Source of the DNA: Pseudomonas cannabina
GTDB lineage: Bacteria > Pseudomonadota > Gammaproteobacteria > Pseudomonadales > Pseudomonadaceae
DNA length: 64,000 nt
Direction of reading: 5' to 3'
Assembly: GCF_900100365.1 (NCBI RefSeq)
Contig: NZ_FNKU01000001.1
Location: 1,054,001 to 1,118,000 of the forward strand
Position numbers and translations under genes: made by a program. Below the pieces are notes generated by a model that was given only the letters and a program-made list of their open reading frames with translations, was not told the DNA's origin and did no database searches. Below, piece after piece: positions 35,907 through 46,056 of this stretch; position 1 is the stretch's first letter; every line of letters begins with the position of its first letter.

Positions 35907-37547
35907 ATGAATCTCCTGCGTCAGTTAACGTTTTCGACCAAGCTTCTCTCGGCGTTCATCGCGTGCGCACTGATCACGCTGGCCGTTGGCGGCCTGGGTA
36001 TGGTGGGTGTTACACGGCTGGCCGATGCGCTGGAGCGTACGTTCTCCAATAACCTGGTTTCTGTGAGCAACACCAACGAGACACTCACCAGCCTCACGGC
36101 GCATAACCGTGGCCTTTACCGCCTGCTGGACGCGCAGGACGGCGGCGTGCCCGAGACTGACAAGGAGCGTGTCCGTCAGGCGCTGGGCGATGACCTGGCG
36201 CGAGCGCAGAAAGTATTCGCGATCTACCGTGCAACGCCCCTGGAAGACGACGAACGCGTGGCGGGTGACCAGTTGGAGCAAATGCTGCCTGCTTACATCG
36301 CCGGCACCCAGCAAGTGGTCGAGTTGATGAGGGCTGGCGATTACGAAAACGCTCGCAACCGTTTGAACTCGCTGTCCTCGGAAGGCTTCGCCAAGGCGCG
36401 TGGTTACTTGCGGACCATGATCGAATCCAATAATCGTCAGATCAAGGAAGGGGCGGCGGCCGCTGCCGAACTCAAGTCCACCTCGGTGTCGATGCTGGAG
36501 GCGGGCGTGGTGATTGCCTTTCTGGTGGCGATCATGCTGGGCGTGTTGATCACTCGCATGATTACCCGGCCACTGGCCGTCGCGGTCGAGAGCGCTCGAC
36601 GCATTGCCGGTGGTGACCTGACTCAGCCGATCGTTTCCACCAGCGGCGACGAGGCAGGGCAACTGCTCGATGCGTTGTCGGGTATGCAGACCGGTCTGAA
36701 AAACACCATTCTGCAGATCGCCAGTGCCGCTGACCAGTTGGCCTCCGCAGCCGAAGAACTGAGCGCGGTGACTGATGAAAGCACGCGCGGACTGACTCGC
36801 CAGAATGACGAAATCCAGCAAGCGGCCACTGCGGTGAACCAGATGACTGCCGCGGTCGAGGAAGTGGCGCGCAATGCGGTGTCCACGTCGGAAGCGTCCA
36901 AGGCTGCCACTGATGATGCCATCGACGGGCGCGGTCAGGTGGATCACACGGTCAAAGGCATCACGACCATGGTGCAGGAAATCACCCAGTCCACCGGTGC
37001 CGTTTCCGAGCTGGCCGGGCATGTGCGGGAAATCAGCAAGGTGCTGGACGTGATTCGCAGCATTGCCGAGCAGACCAATCTGCTGGCGCTCAACGCTGCC
37101 ATCGAGGCAGCACGTGCCGGCGAGCAGGGGCGCGGTTTCGCGGTGGTGGCCGATGAAGTCCGCGCACTGGCTCACCGTACCCAGGCGTCGACTGTGGAAA
37201 TCGAAGGCATGATCAGCACGGTGCAGTCCGGTGCCGACGGCGCCGTGGCGGCGATGGGTAAAAGTCTGTCGCTGGCGACCAACACTCAGGATCTGGCGCT
37301 ACGTGCCGGTGCGGCGCTGGAAAAAATAACCCAAGGCGTGGCAACCATTAACGATCGCAACCTGGTCATCGCCTCTGCCTCCGAAGAGCAGGCTCAGGTA
37401 GCGCGTGAAGTGGACCGTAACCTGATCAACATTCAGGACCTCTCCACCCAGAGCGCGGCGGGTGCCAATCAGACCAGCGCTTCCAGCCAGGAACTGTCCC
37501 GTCTTGCAACATCCTTCAATACACTGGTTGCCAATTTCAAGCTTTGA
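35907..37547 (+). CDS. Methyl-accepting chemotaxis protein
   Basis: A 546-residue chemoreceptor. The N-terminal helix ([19 protein letters not shown]) is followed by a four-helix-bundle type periplasmic sensor to about residue 190, a second membrane helix near 195-215, HAMP, and a signalling domain with the highly conserved hairpin [20 protein letters not shown] continuing [19 protein letters not shown] near residue 400. The start at 35907 is chosen because the longer frame from 35853 adds a non-membrane segment. The ligand is unknown. Confidence 0.92.
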   Translation: MNLLRQLTFSTKLLSAFIACALITLAVGGLGMVGVTRLADALERTFSNNLVSVSNTNETLTSLTAHNRGLYRLLDAQDGGVPETDKERVRQALGDDLARAQKVFAIYRATPLEDDERVAGDQLEQMLPAYIAGTQQVVELMRAGDYENARNRLNSLSSEGFAKARGYLRTMIESNNRQIKEGAAAAAELKSTSVSMLEAGVVIAFLVAIMLGVLITRMITRPLAVAVESARRIAGGDLTQPIVSTSGDEAGQLLDALSGMQTGLKNTILQIASAADQLASAAEELSAVTDESTRGLTRQNDEIQQAATAVNQMTAAVEEVARNAVSTSEASKAATDDAIDGRGQVDHTVKGITTMVQEITQSTGAVSELAGHVREISKVLDVIRSIAEQTNLLALNAAIEAARAGEQGRGFAVVADEVRALAHRTQASTVEIEGMISTVQSGADGAVAAMGKSLSLATNTQDLALRAGAALEKITQGVATINDRNLVIASASEEQAQVAREVDRNLINIQDLSTQSAAGANQTSASSQELSRLATSFNTLVANFKL

Positions 37548-37686
37548 GCCGGGCTTGCCGGGCGCTGGTCAGGCGCGATGGCGCACGTGAGCGGACGATG
37601 GCGTTCGTCGCGCGATGAAAAAGGCGTTGCGCTTGACCGGGTGATTTCGCGCATCATAGGCGTCATCAGCCCGAGAGAGACTTTTC

Positions 37687-38544
37687 ATGCCTGTCATTGC
37701 ATCCGTTCTGCGCCTTTCATTACTGTCACTGGGAATGATGTGTGCCAACGCTGTGTTGGCCAGTGAAGAGACGCAACTGGTCGACTCCCTCAACGCCTAC
37801 CGGGGACAGGCGCAACGCTGTGGCGAGCAGGTCTCCATGGAGTTGCCGCCCCTTGCGCCCGATCCGCGACTGGTCCTGCCTGCCAACGGCAATCTGGACC
37901 TGCAGCAGTCGCTGGCCCGGGCGGCCTATCCGATGGTCACCGTACAAGCGATCAGCCTGTCCGGGCCGCGCGATTCGGCAGCGGCCATGAAAGCCGTTCA
38001 GGAAAGCTTCTGCCAAGTGGTGCTGGACCCGCAATTCGTCGATGTCGGTGTCAGCCGGGAAGGGCGCGACTGGCGCATCGTGCTGGCGCGCTCGCTGGTG
38101 GCCTCGCGGCTGGGCGACTGGCAGGCAGAAGGGCAGAAGATTCTGCAGATGGTCAACACCGCCCGCACTCAGGCGCGCCAGTGCGGTCCGCAATCCTACG
38201 CGGCCACCACGCCGCTGGCCTGGAACCAGGCCCTGGGCAGCGCAGCGCAAAGTCATTCGCAGGCCATGGCCAACAATAACTTCTTCGACCATAAGGATCG
38301 TGAGGGGCGCATGCCGGGTGATCGCGCCGAGCTGGCCGGGTATGCCGGCCAGCAGGTCGGTGAGAATATTGCCGCTGGCCAGGACACCGCCCGCAAGGTG
38401 GTTGATGGCTGGCTGGCCAGCCCCGGTCATTGCGCCAACCTGATGAACCCCGGTTTTCGCGAACTGGGCGCGGCTTATGCGATGGACCCGAAAAGCGATG
38501 CGGGCATCTACTGGACAGCGATGTTTGGAACGCAGCAGCAGTGA
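37687..38544 (+). CDS. Secreted CAP-domain (SCP/PR1-like) protein
   Basis: A 285-residue protein with a signal peptide (PVIASVLRLSLLSLGMMCANA, cleavage near VLAS). The C-terminal half is a CAP domain: NTARTQARQCGPQSYAATTP, HSQAMANNNFFDHKDREGR with a metal-site His, and GENIAAGQDTARKVVDGWLA leading to SPGHCANLMNP. Bacterial CAP proteins are secreted and mostly uncharacterised. The first half is a separate domain of unknown fold. Its stop lies 4 bases from the convergent NTF2-like gene. Confidence 0.9.
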   Translation: MPVIASVLRLSLLSLGMMCANAVLASEETQLVDSLNAYRGQAQRCGEQVSMELPPLAPDPRLVLPANGNLDLQQSLARAAYPMVTVQAISLSGPRDSAAAMKAVQESFCQVVLDPQFVDVGVSREGRDWRIVLARSLVASRLGDWQAEGQKILQMVNTARTQARQCGPQSYAATTPLAWNQALGSAAQSHSQAMANNNFFDHKDREGRMPGDRAELAGYAGQQVGENIAAGQDTARKVVDGWLASPGHCANLMNPGFRELGAAYAMDPKSDAGIYWTAMFGTQQQ

Positions 38545-38548
38545 AGGG

Positions 38549-38977
38549 TTAGAAGCGGAACGCCTGGCGGCCAATCAATAGCCACTGGCCGTTCTGTTTC
38601 TGCCAGATCTGGAAGTTTTCGATTTCGGTCGGCACCACTTTGCCGCTGTTCACGGCTTGCGCCGAGAAGTGATTGCGAACCATCGCGACGTCGCCCGATA
38701 GCGTGATGTTCTGATTGAGCATTTTCAGCTCATTGAATGCGCTTTTGCCGGTTTCGATGTCGGCGATAAAAGCCTGTTTGTCCTGGATCGTGCCGCTTGA
38801 GTGGCCGTAGGTGAGGTTATCCGCAGTCAGCGCCTTGAGTTGCGTTATATCCTTGTGCCACATGGCCTGAGTCAGCTTGTCGACCGCCTGGGCCACGTCG
38901 GCCTCATCGGAGGGTGCGGCAGCGGCGTAGCCCGTGAACAGGCACAGCAAGCCTATCAGCAGTGTCAGCTTTTTCAT
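38549..38977 (-). CDS. Secreted NTF2/SnoaL-like protein
   Basis: A 142-residue protein with signal peptide (KKLTLLIGLLCLFTGYAAAA). The remainder fits the DUF4440/SnoaL fold: AVDKLTQAMWHKDITQLKAL, LTYGHSSGTIQDKQAFIADI, and the last strand FQIWQKQNGQWLLIGRQAF. Such proteins bind small ligands or catalyse simple reactions; no substrate is evident. It is convergent with the CAP-domain gene. Confidence 0.85.
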   Translation of the reverse strand: MKKLTLLIGLLCLFTGYAAAAPSDEADVAQAVDKLTQAMWHKDITQLKALTADNLTYGHSSGTIQDKQAFIADIETGKSAFNELKMLNQNITLSGDVAMVRNHFSAQAVNSGKVVPTEIENFQIWQKQNGQWLLIGRQAFRF

Positions 38978-39102
38978 GATCGTCCCTTTTTCTTGTCATT
39001 GTAGGTGTTGGCATTGTGGGATGCCTGAGCACACTCGAACAGACGCATATTTCATCTGTTGTCGTACAACTTAGAGGAGGGACGTCGATCTGACAAGCAG
39101 GT

Positions 39103-39128
39103 GTGCCGGAAAGCAGGCTTTCCGGCAC
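39103..39128 (-). terminator. Hairpin downstream of chemoreceptor gene
   Basis: Perfect 11-base arms GTGCCGGAAAG / CTTTCCGGCAC with a CAGG loop, 8 bases past the stop of the chemoreceptor at 39136. There is no strong U-tract, so efficiency is uncertain. Confidence 0.6.
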
Positions 39129-39135
39129 GTGGCGG

Positions 39136-40764
39136 TTACACGCGGAACTGTTTGGTCAGGCGATTCAAGCCAGAAGCCAGCGTCGACAATTCGGCAGTGG
39201 CGATAGCGGTCTGATTCGATCCTTCGGATGTCTGGCTGGACAAGTCGCGGATGCTGACCAGACTTCTGTCGACCTCACGAGCGACCTGAGCCTGCTCCTC
39301 GGCAGCGGTCGCGATCATCAGGTTGCGCTCGTTGATCTGGCTGATGGAGTTGGTGATCTCAAGCAGTGCCTTGCCAGCGCCGTTGGCCATTTCCAGGGTT
39401 TTGTGTGCCTGCACGCTGGTTTGCTCCATCGCCGTCACCGCATTGCCGGTGCCGGTCTGAATCGAGCCGACCATCTGTTCGATTTCCCGGGTCGATTGCT
39501 GAGTGCGGTGCGCCAGTGCCCGGACTTCATCCGCAACCACGGCGAAGCCTCGCCCGGCTTCCCCGGCGCGCGCAGCTTCAATCGCCGCGTTGAGCGCCAA
39601 TAGGTTGGTCTGCTCGGCAATGGCGCGAATCACATCCAGAACCTTGCTGATGTCGGTGGCCATGACGGCCAGACCTTGCACTTCGGTGGACGTGATCTGC
39701 ACCTTGGAGACCATCAGATTGATTGCTGTAACCGTTTCATCCACTTGCGCACGCCCGGCCATGGCCGCCGCACTGGATTGCGAGGTCACTTCCGAGGCCG
39801 ATGCGGCGTTACTGGCCACTTCTTCAACCGCAGCGCTCATCTGATTGACGGCGGTTGCAGCCATCTCGATCTCGTTGCTCTGACGCTGAATGGTGCGGGA
39901 GGCGTCTTCGGTCACTGCATGCATTTCTTCCGAGGTGGCGGCCAATTGCGTGGAGGAGTCGCCAATCAAGGTCAGGGCACTGCGCAGGTTAGTTTGCATG
40001 GCCGCGAGTGCAGCAATCAGTTTCGCCGCTTCATCGGTGCCATTCTCTGGAATGTCCTTGCTCAGGTCATTGCCGGCAATGCGTTGCGCGATGCTCAGCG
40101 ACTCGCCAATCGGCCCGGTCAGGCTGCGGGTGTACAGCCAGGCGAGGAGCAGGGTGGTGATGACACCCACTGCGATGAAAATACCCACCAGCCACAAGGT
40201 TTGCTGATAGGCAGTGTCTGCGGCATCACCGGCTTTTTCAGCTTTACCGTCGTTGATCGCAATCAGTTTCTTGAGGGTGTTTTCGACCTGATCGGCCGAA
40301 TTTTTCATTTCGCCGTTGGATATTAGTACTGCAGCTTCAAGGTTACCTGCGGCAACCAGGGCCAGATAGCGATCCTGTGTCACCTGGTAATCGCCATTGG
40401 CTTTAGTAAGCTCGCCGAAGGCTTCGCGTCCTTGCGGGGTCACGATCAACTTGCCCAGTGCATCAGAAAAGCCTGCGATCAGCGAGCGTGACTGCTGGAT
40501 GTCGTTGAGCGCCTTGGTCTTTCGATCCTGCGGTTCGATCGGGTTTCGTACGCGAGCATTATTACCCCGGATAGTCACGAACTCGCGATCCATCGAAGCG
40601 AGCAGTTTCACGCTCGGCAGCACATTGTTTTCGATAAATTTTTCCGCAGCGTTGAGTTCAGCCGCTTGACGCAAAGCAAGCAGTCCCAAGGCAATGATCA
40701 TCAGGCAGAAGACACCGAAACAAAGTGCCGAACGTGGGGCCAGGTTGAGTTTTCGCAGGATCAT
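39136..40764 (-). CDS. Methyl-accepting chemotaxis protein
   Basis: A 542-residue receptor with an N-terminal membrane helix (about residues 12-32), a 4HB_MCP-like periplasmic domain, a second helix near 190-210, HAMP, and the conserved cytoplasmic hairpin [20 protein letters not shown] continuing [20 protein letters not shown]. The cytoplasmic end resembles that of the receptor at 35907-37547, but the sensor domains differ. No chemotaxis signalling genes are adjacent, as is usual for dispersed receptors. Confidence 0.93.
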   Translation of the reverse strand: MILRKLNLAPRSALCFGVFCLMIIALGLLALRQAAELNAAEKFIENNVLPSVKLLASMDREFVTIRGNNARVRNPIEPQDRKTKALNDIQQSRSLIAGFSDALGKLIVTPQGREAFGELTKANGDYQVTQDRYLALVAAGNLEAAVLISNGEMKNSADQVENTLKKLIAINDGKAEKAGDAADTAYQQTLWLVGIFIAVGVITTLLLAWLYTRSLTGPIGESLSIAQRIAGNDLSKDIPENGTDEAAKLIAALAAMQTNLRSALTLIGDSSTQLAATSEEMHAVTEDASRTIQRQSNEIEMAATAVNQMSAAVEEVASNAASASEVTSQSSAAAMAGRAQVDETVTAINLMVSKVQITSTEVQGLAVMATDISKVLDVIRAIAEQTNLLALNAAIEAARAGEAGRGFAVVADEVRALAHRTQQSTREIEQMVGSIQTGTGNAVTAMEQTSVQAHKTLEMANGAGKALLEITNSISQINERNLMIATAAEEQAQVAREVDRSLVSIRDLSSQTSEGSNQTAIATAELSTLASGLNRLTKQFRV

Positions 40765-40899
40765 GGATATTTCTCCGGAGGGGGCAAAATGCTATCGCCC
40801 TCAAACGGATTAACTTGGCTGTAAAAGAGTGACCAAATGTTTCAGGGTGGTTGCAAAATCAGATTCCGCACCTGTAGCTATTGGGTGCAATCCTCTGAA

Positions 40900-41517
40900 T
40901 CAACGTTTTTCCATACCCGCCATGAAGGTATCCACTGCACGCTCGACCATGGCGCGGATCTGCTCGATGCTCAGCGGCATGGGCGCCTGCTGGTACAGGC
41001 GAATGTCGGTCTCTGCAGTCAACAACGAGGTAAGCTGCAGCGCTGCAATGTGCGGATCAGTGTCACGCAACTGTCCCTGTTGCATGGCCAGGGTCATCAG
41101 CGAGGTCACCGTCTGGAGGCACTCTCTGGGGCCTGAGTCATAGAACATCATGCCGATGTCCGAGTGCCCTGATTCAGCGACCACCATGCGATAGACGGCA
41201 AGTGCCTTGTCATCATTGATAAGCACCATAAGCATACGCTCACCGAACCGGGTGAACAGCGTCCTTAAGTCGATCTCCGTATCTTCGCGAATCGCCAGCT
41301 CGGAGACTGCGTCGGCGAGGTGCGCTGTCGCAAGCCTGTTGACCACCGCAATGAACAGTTCTTCCTTGGAAGGGAAGTAGCTGTAGATCGTTGCTTTAGA
41401 GCCGCCCATGCGTTTGGTGACTTCATTCATCGAAGCGCGCTCGTAGCCCATTTCAAGAAAGACGCTTGCAGCCGCATCGATAATGGCTTCGCGGCGAGCT
41501 TCAGTACGCACCTTCAT
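40900..41517 (-). CDS. TetR-family regulator
   Basis: A 205-residue regulator. The DNA-binding domain is in RREAIIDAAASVFLEMGYER continuing ASMNEVTKRMGGSKATIYSYFPSKEELF (residues about 8-55). The ATG at 41517 has a GAGGAT site 6-11 bases upstream; an upstream TTG would add 4 residues. Two identical 14-base operator-like sites lie between this gene and the divergent gene at 41714, which is disrupted by a MITE. Confidence 0.92.
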   Translation of the reverse strand: MKVRTEARREAIIDAAASVFLEMGYERASMNEVTKRMGGSKATIYSYFPSKEELFIAVVNRLATAHLADAVSELAIREDTEIDLRTLFTRFGERMLMVLINDDKALAVYRMVVAESGHSDIGMMFYDSGPRECLQTVTSLMTLAMQQGQLRDTDPHIAALQLTSLLTAETDIRLYQQAPMPLSIEQIRAMVERAVDTFMAGMEKR

Positions 41518-41538
41518 TGATATCCTCAATCCCTTAGT

Positions 41539-41596
41539 GAACCGTTCGGTACAGTAATCACAAAATTCTCTAGACTGGAACTGAACCGTTCGGTAC
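41539..41596. promoter_or_regulatory. Paired operator sites for the TetR-family regulator
   Basis: The 14-mer GAACCGTTCGGTAC occurs twice, at 41539-41552 and 41583-41596, 44 bases apart start to start. Its core ACCG-TT-CGGT is an imperfect palindrome, typical of a TetR dimer site. Both lie in the divergent promoter region. Confidence 0.75.
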
Positions 41597-41713
41597 GATT
41601 TCAGCCGGTTGCGTGGAGCTTACTGGAAAAGGAGGCCCAGATAAATGCCGATAGAGGGATGCTCCTTTAATTCTGCCAATTGACACGTGTTCAACGATGG
41701 AGTGAACAGGTCC

Positions 41714-42338
41714 ATGAACATCATCGATTTCAAGAAACCCGTTAAAAGCTCCCTTCGTGGAAATACGTCAGCAGCACCGGTGCTCGAGAAAGTACTGACC
41801 GTGATCCTGAAAACCGACGTTCCTGTGCTCATGGGCATCTGCAGCGATGGTTTGCGCAGTAACAGCCTGATCCTGGGCGGTGAGTTCCACGGCGAGTTCA
41901 TCAGCGGTACGGTACTTTCCGGCGGCAGTAACTCGCTTGTCGAGTTGTCATCCGAACTCGCCTTTCTGGACACTCGTTTTACGCTCATTACCCGACTGGG
42001 CGAACTGATCAACGTTGAAAGCAGGGGCGTGTTGTGCATGGATGAAGCCGGGCAGCAAGAACTGCAGAACGGCGTCTGGCCAATCAGCGAAGGCCATTAT
42101 CAATGCACGTGTACGCCTCGCTTTCGGGTTTCCCTGGGCCCTAAGGAGGCGCTGATTTATTCGATTTTTCGTCCCTGCAACGCTCTGGAGGCCTTGATTT
42201 ATCTGGGGGCAACAGCTGGGTTTTAGAATAAATCAGCGTCTCCCTAATGAATGGCTGGAAAAAAGCGCCTTCATCGGCAAGATCGACTACATCCATGCCA
42301 ATGAAACCTTGATCAGCTTTTATAGAATGAAGTGCTGA
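41714..42338 (+). pseudogene. Gene of unknown function split by a MITE
   Basis: The left part (41714-42144) encodes a soluble protein beginning MNIIDFKKPVKSSLRGN. At RVSLGP the frame enters the MITE at 42145-42243 and stops inside it at 42224-42226, adding a foreign tail. Removing the 99-base element and one CTAA copy joins GP to NEWLEKSAFIGKIDYIHANE in the same frame and ends at TGA 42336-42338, giving an intact protein of about 173 residues. The ATG at 41714 is preferred over 41687. The family is not recognised; the fold may be a small beta-rich ligand or PilZ-like domain, but this is a guess. A TetR regulator is divergent and probably controlled it. Confidence 0.85.
42145..42243 (+). mobile_element. 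99-bp MITE, copy 2, inside a gene
   Basis: Same 99-base element as at 34756. It is flanked by CTAA direct repeats (42141-42144 and 42244-42247), a YTAR-type target duplication. The insertion truncates the gene at 41714-42338. Confidence 0.93.
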
Positions 42339-42398
42339 TTCCAGCAATGGCAAACAGTGCGCGCCTGAACTCATCGTTCAGGCGCTGAAGCCGGCCAA

Positions 42399-44519
42399 CT
42401 AGAACGTGACGCTGGCGCTGAGGCGCGCAGTGCGGGGTTCACCGACGTTGACCTGCAGCTGGCTACCGGTGCTGGACGGGTAATACTGTTTGTCGAACAG
42501 GTTATCGACGTTCAATTGCAGACGTGTCTTGTAGCCCGCCATCGGCACGTCCCAGCGCAGGAACGCATCGGCCACGGTGTAGCTGCTCATGTAGAACGTA
42601 TTGGCGGCGTCGCCAGCCCGCTCGCCAACGTAGCGTGCGCCGCCGCCGGCGTGCCAGTCGCCGAGTCCGGACGGAACTTGCAGGTGATGAGTGAGGTACA
42701 GGCTGGCGGTGTGTTTCGGCGCCTGACTCAAACGATTGCCCTTGGTTTCAGGGTCATCGAGCACTTCGGTGTGCGTGTAGGCGTAGGTGCCGATCATGTC
42801 CCAGCGCTCTGCGATACGGCCGGTCACGTCCAGTTCCACGCCCTGCGAGCCGACTTTGCCAGCCGCTTCGCTGACGCCGGTAACGCCGGTGGCAGTCTCG
42901 ACGTTTTTCTTTTCGATGTCGAACACGGCGAGGTTGACGTTGAGCTCCGGTGCCAGCGCATATTTGGCGCCGACTTCGTAACTGCGGCCCTCTTCAGGGT
43001 CGAACGTTGTGCCGTCGTCGTTCACGTCTTCGTTGGGCACGAACGAGCGGCTGTAGTTGCCGTACAGCGAAAGATCGTCGTTGACCTTGAACACCAGGCC
43101 TGCCATCGGCAGGAAGATATCGTCATTTTTGTCCAGGTTGGTGTCGCGGCTGGCACCCATTCCCTGCGCGATATACTGGTCATAGTGCTGATAGCGGCCA
43201 CCGAGGACCAGAATCCAGCGGTCGTTAAGGTGCCAGTTATCCTTGATATACAGCGACGTGGACGTCAGCTGATTGCTGAGGTTGCTGGTGGCCCGATTGA
43301 CAGTGCTCGGTTCGGCCAGGCTGCCATAGCTGGGCGAAAAAATATTGAAACCGCCCTGAATCGCATTGCGATAGGTCTTGCCGCGATACTTGTCGGAGTC
43401 TTCCTGCTCGGCACCGATCAACAGATCATGTTGCTGGCCCAGAATGTCCTGCTTGCCGATGAAGTCCCAGCTGGCATAACGCGTTTCGTAATCATAATGA
43501 CCGCCATTGGCCTGGCGACGCAGCACACCGCTGCTGGACAGGGTGCTGGGCTGAGCGATCGAAAGGCTGTAACGGTCGTTGTTCCAGCCGTAGGTGAGGC
43601 GGGTTTTCCAGTCGTCGCTGAGCTGGTACTCGAACCGTGCGGTCGCTGTTTCGCTGATGCCGACCGTGTTGGCCCATTTTTCGTCCAGCCGCTTTTTATA
43701 GCTGATATCGGCCGGATGACCGTTAGTGAAGACGGTGCCGCGGTCGAACGGGCTGATGTAATCGTTGTATTCATAGGCCAGCGTCAGGCTGGCGCGTTCG
43801 CCGGTCCATGACAGGGAAGGGGCGATCAGGGTGTGTTGATCAACGCCATAGTTGCGCCAGTAATCTTCGCTCTGACGTTCGGCCACCAGGCGGTAGGCCA
43901 GCCCCGAGTCGCCCAGCGGGCCGGTGGTGTCGACGCCAAAGCTGCCGCCGCCTTCGCTGTAGGCGGAACCACTCAGGGTGGTGCTTTGCACATATTGCGG
44001 CTGCTTGCTGATCACGTTGATCACGCCGCCCGGTTCCATCGCGCCGTAAAGCAGCGAGGCCGGGTCCTTGAGCACCTCGACACGCTCGGTGGTCGCGCCA
44101 AAGTTTTTCGACACCACCGAGCGCACACCGTCGCGCAGGATCGAGCCATCATCGTTGGTGCCAAAGCCGCGCTTGACCAGCGAGTCCTTGGTATTGCCCA
44201 GCGTGTTGCCTTGACTGACGCCGCTGACGAATTTCATGGCGTCGTCCAGCGAGCGCACGTTGTAATCGGCAATGGTCTGCGGCGTCACGACGTTGACCGA
44301 CTGAGCTTCCTCCTTGATCGGCACATCGCTCTTGCTAGCGGTGCTGTTGCTCCTGGCGCTGTAGCCTTCCTGGCTTTCGGTGGCCGCAGCAGAAACCTGA
44401 GTGGCGGGCAACGTAGCGGTTTCTGCGGCGTTGACCAGGCCGCTGGACAGCATGGCCAGCGACATCGCGGACAGCAGGAAAGGGCCTTTAGGGCGAATGC
44501 GGTGGGAGGAGGTGCTCAA
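42399..44519 (-). CDS. TonB-dependent siderophore receptor
   Basis: A 706-residue outer-membrane receptor. The signal peptide ends near VNAA (about residue 31). A plug domain follows (SVNVVTPQTIADYNVRSLDD, then RGFGTNDDGSILRDGVR and RVEVLKDPASLLYGAMEPGG with VINVISKQP), then a barrel ending in a terminal aromatic residue (ARLSASVTF). The plug style resembles hydroxamate receptors such as FhuA/FoxA, but substrate cannot be fixed. A Fur-like box lies about 44 bases upstream of the start, matching iron repression. No siderophore synthesis genes are nearby. Confidence 0.93.
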   Translation of the reverse strand: MSTSSHRIRPKGPFLLSAMSLAMLSSGLVNAAETATLPATQVSAAATESQEGYSARSNSTASKSDVPIKEEAQSVNVVTPQTIADYNVRSLDDAMKFVSGVSQGNTLGNTKDSLVKRGFGTNDDGSILRDGVRSVVSKNFGATTERVEVLKDPASLLYGAMEPGGVINVISKQPQYVQSTTLSGSAYSEGGGSFGVDTTGPLGDSGLAYRLVAERQSEDYWRNYGVDQHTLIAPSLSWTGERASLTLAYEYNDYISPFDRGTVFTNGHPADISYKKRLDEKWANTVGISETATARFEYQLSDDWKTRLTYGWNNDRYSLSIAQPSTLSSSGVLRRQANGGHYDYETRYASWDFIGKQDILGQQHDLLIGAEQEDSDKYRGKTYRNAIQGGFNIFSPSYGSLAEPSTVNRATSNLSNQLTSTSLYIKDNWHLNDRWILVLGGRYQHYDQYIAQGMGASRDTNLDKNDDIFLPMAGLVFKVNDDLSLYGNYSRSFVPNEDVNDDGTTFDPEEGRSYEVGAKYALAPELNVNLAVFDIEKKNVETATGVTGVSEAAGKVGSQGVELDVTGRIAERWDMIGTYAYTHTEVLDDPETKGNRLSQAPKHTASLYLTHHLQVPSGLGDWHAGGGARYVGERAGDAANTFYMSSYTVADAFLRWDVPMAGYKTRLQLNVDNLFDKQYYPSSTGSQLQVNVGEPRTARLSASVTF

Positions 44520-44562
44520 GGAAGGTGCTCTGTCAGGACGTTAATAGCAATAATTGTAATTT

Positions 44563-44581
44563 GATATTGATTCTCATGTAA
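44563..44581 (-). promoter_or_regulatory. Fur-box-like site upstream of the TonB receptor gene
   Basis: GATATTGATTCTCATGTAA matches about 13 of 19 Fur consensus positions, in an AT-rich promoter stretch 43 bases upstream of the receptor start. Confidence 0.6.
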
Positions 44582-44727
44582 ATAAATGATTCTTTCTGTG
44601 TCCGCTTTCATTGGCCGTCGTAGCCGGCAAGAATGGTCCCGACCACTGCGCCGTTCAGCAGAGCCACAAAAAACAGCACAGTCTTTGAGTGAGGGCTGGC
44701 AGATTACTGTTCCATGCCTGGCGCTGT

Positions 44728-45672
44728 CTAACCGGCGTTCTGCTGCGCCTGATCGTGTGTGCTGACCTGTGGCGATGAAGCCGGAGCATTGAGTAGCGCC
44801 TGAATGGCCCGGCCATAGGCGGGTTGCCCGAGTTGCATGCTGTTGTTGTGCGTGCCGCCCGGTATCAGCAACAGTTTTTTCGGCTCCCTGGCCGCTTCGA
44901 ACAGTTGCTCGCTGAAGCGCGAGGGCACGTACCTGTCGTTGGTGCCATGGACGATCAGTACCGGCATGTGAATGTCGGCGATCTTGTCCAGCGAGTCGAA
45001 TTTTTGTGACAGCAGCCAGCGTACCGGCAGCGATGTGTTGGCCAGCGCGGTGGCGACGTCGGCCAGATTGGTGAAGGTCGACTCTATGATCAGCCCACGG
45101 GCCTGAAGCTGCGTGGGGGCTTTTTCGGCATCCTGGCCCAGCTCGGCAGCCAGATCCACGGCGACCGCACCGCCCAGCGAATGTCCGTAGATCAGTCTGC
45201 GTTGCGGGTCGGGCTGCAACTGCTTCAGACGTTCCCAGGCAATGCGCGCATCCTCATAAACGGATTTCTCGGACGGTAGCTGGCCCATGCTTTGGCCGAA
45301 CCCTCGGTAATCGATGGCCAGTACCGAAAAGCCTTGCGCCTTGAGTTGCTGGATTCGGAACAGCTGGCCGGTCAGGTTCCAGCGTGAACCGTGCAGGTAC
45401 AGCACGGCGGGGGCATGCTTGTCTGCCGCTGGCCACCACCACGCATGAATGTTCTGCGATGTCCCGAATGTCGGCGTACTGAGTTCGATCTCCTGCACAT
45501 CGTCGGGCAGCCCGCTGTACCAGCTGGCAGTGCCGGGTTCGATGCGAAACACCAGCTCTCGTTCTTTATGTTCGAGCACCGAGCAACCGACCGGCAGGCC
45601 GAGAATGATCGCAGCAACGGCGATCCATCGAAGTGGACGCGCTTTGAAGCGAGCCAGAGGAGAAATCGGCAT
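44728..45672 (-). CDS. Membrane-anchored alpha/beta hydrolase
   Basis: A 314-residue protein starting at MPISPLARF (45672). An N-terminal hydrophobic stretch ends in LGLPVGCS, which could be a lipobox or a single anchor. The hydrolase core has the oxyanion strand VLYLHGSRWNLTG, nucleophile elbow YGHSLGGAVA, acidic residue in VHGTNDRYVPS and catalytic His in GGTHNNS. It belongs to the serine aminopeptidase S33-like group. The substrate is unknown. A longer frame from 45792 is not supported by sequence. Confidence 0.85.
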   Translation of the reverse strand: MPISPLARFKARPLRWIAVAAIILGLPVGCSVLEHKERELVFRIEPGTASWYSGLPDDVQEIELSTPTFGTSQNIHAWWWPAADKHAPAVLYLHGSRWNLTGQLFRIQQLKAQGFSVLAIDYRGFGQSMGQLPSEKSVYEDARIAWERLKQLQPDPQRRLIYGHSLGGAVAVDLAAELGQDAEKAPTQLQARGLIIESTFTNLADVATALANTSLPVRWLLSQKFDSLDKIADIHMPVLIVHGTNDRYVPSRFSEQLFEAAREPKKLLLIPGGTHNNSMQLGQPAYGRAIQALLNAPASSPQVSTHDQAQQNAG

Positions 45673-46056
45673 AGCGTGAACATCCCGGTTAGCAAAGTGA
45701 AATAAATGCCGTTTATGCGCCTTGGTTGCAAGACCAGCCATGAAACATCGGTTACAGGATATTGCGCGGTCGCGAGGTGAGTGGTCTGGCATCCGGGCGC
45801 TTTTTATTCCTCATGGTAAGCGCAGGGGAACGATAATTCTCGCCGGGTCAATACCTTGCACTGTCAGCTTGCCATCAGCGTCAACAAAGCCACTCGTTAG
45901 CACGATTCGTTATGGAGGTAGCCCTTTTAGATAGCCGGGGATTATGCTGTAGCGGCGCGGGCGCTGTGTTCTGGTCATTTGCCGACGCTCGATTCGCTGC
46001 TTCATCCACGCTGCCACTCATGGTTTTTTCCAATTTCTTCAAGAGGTTACCGCCTT

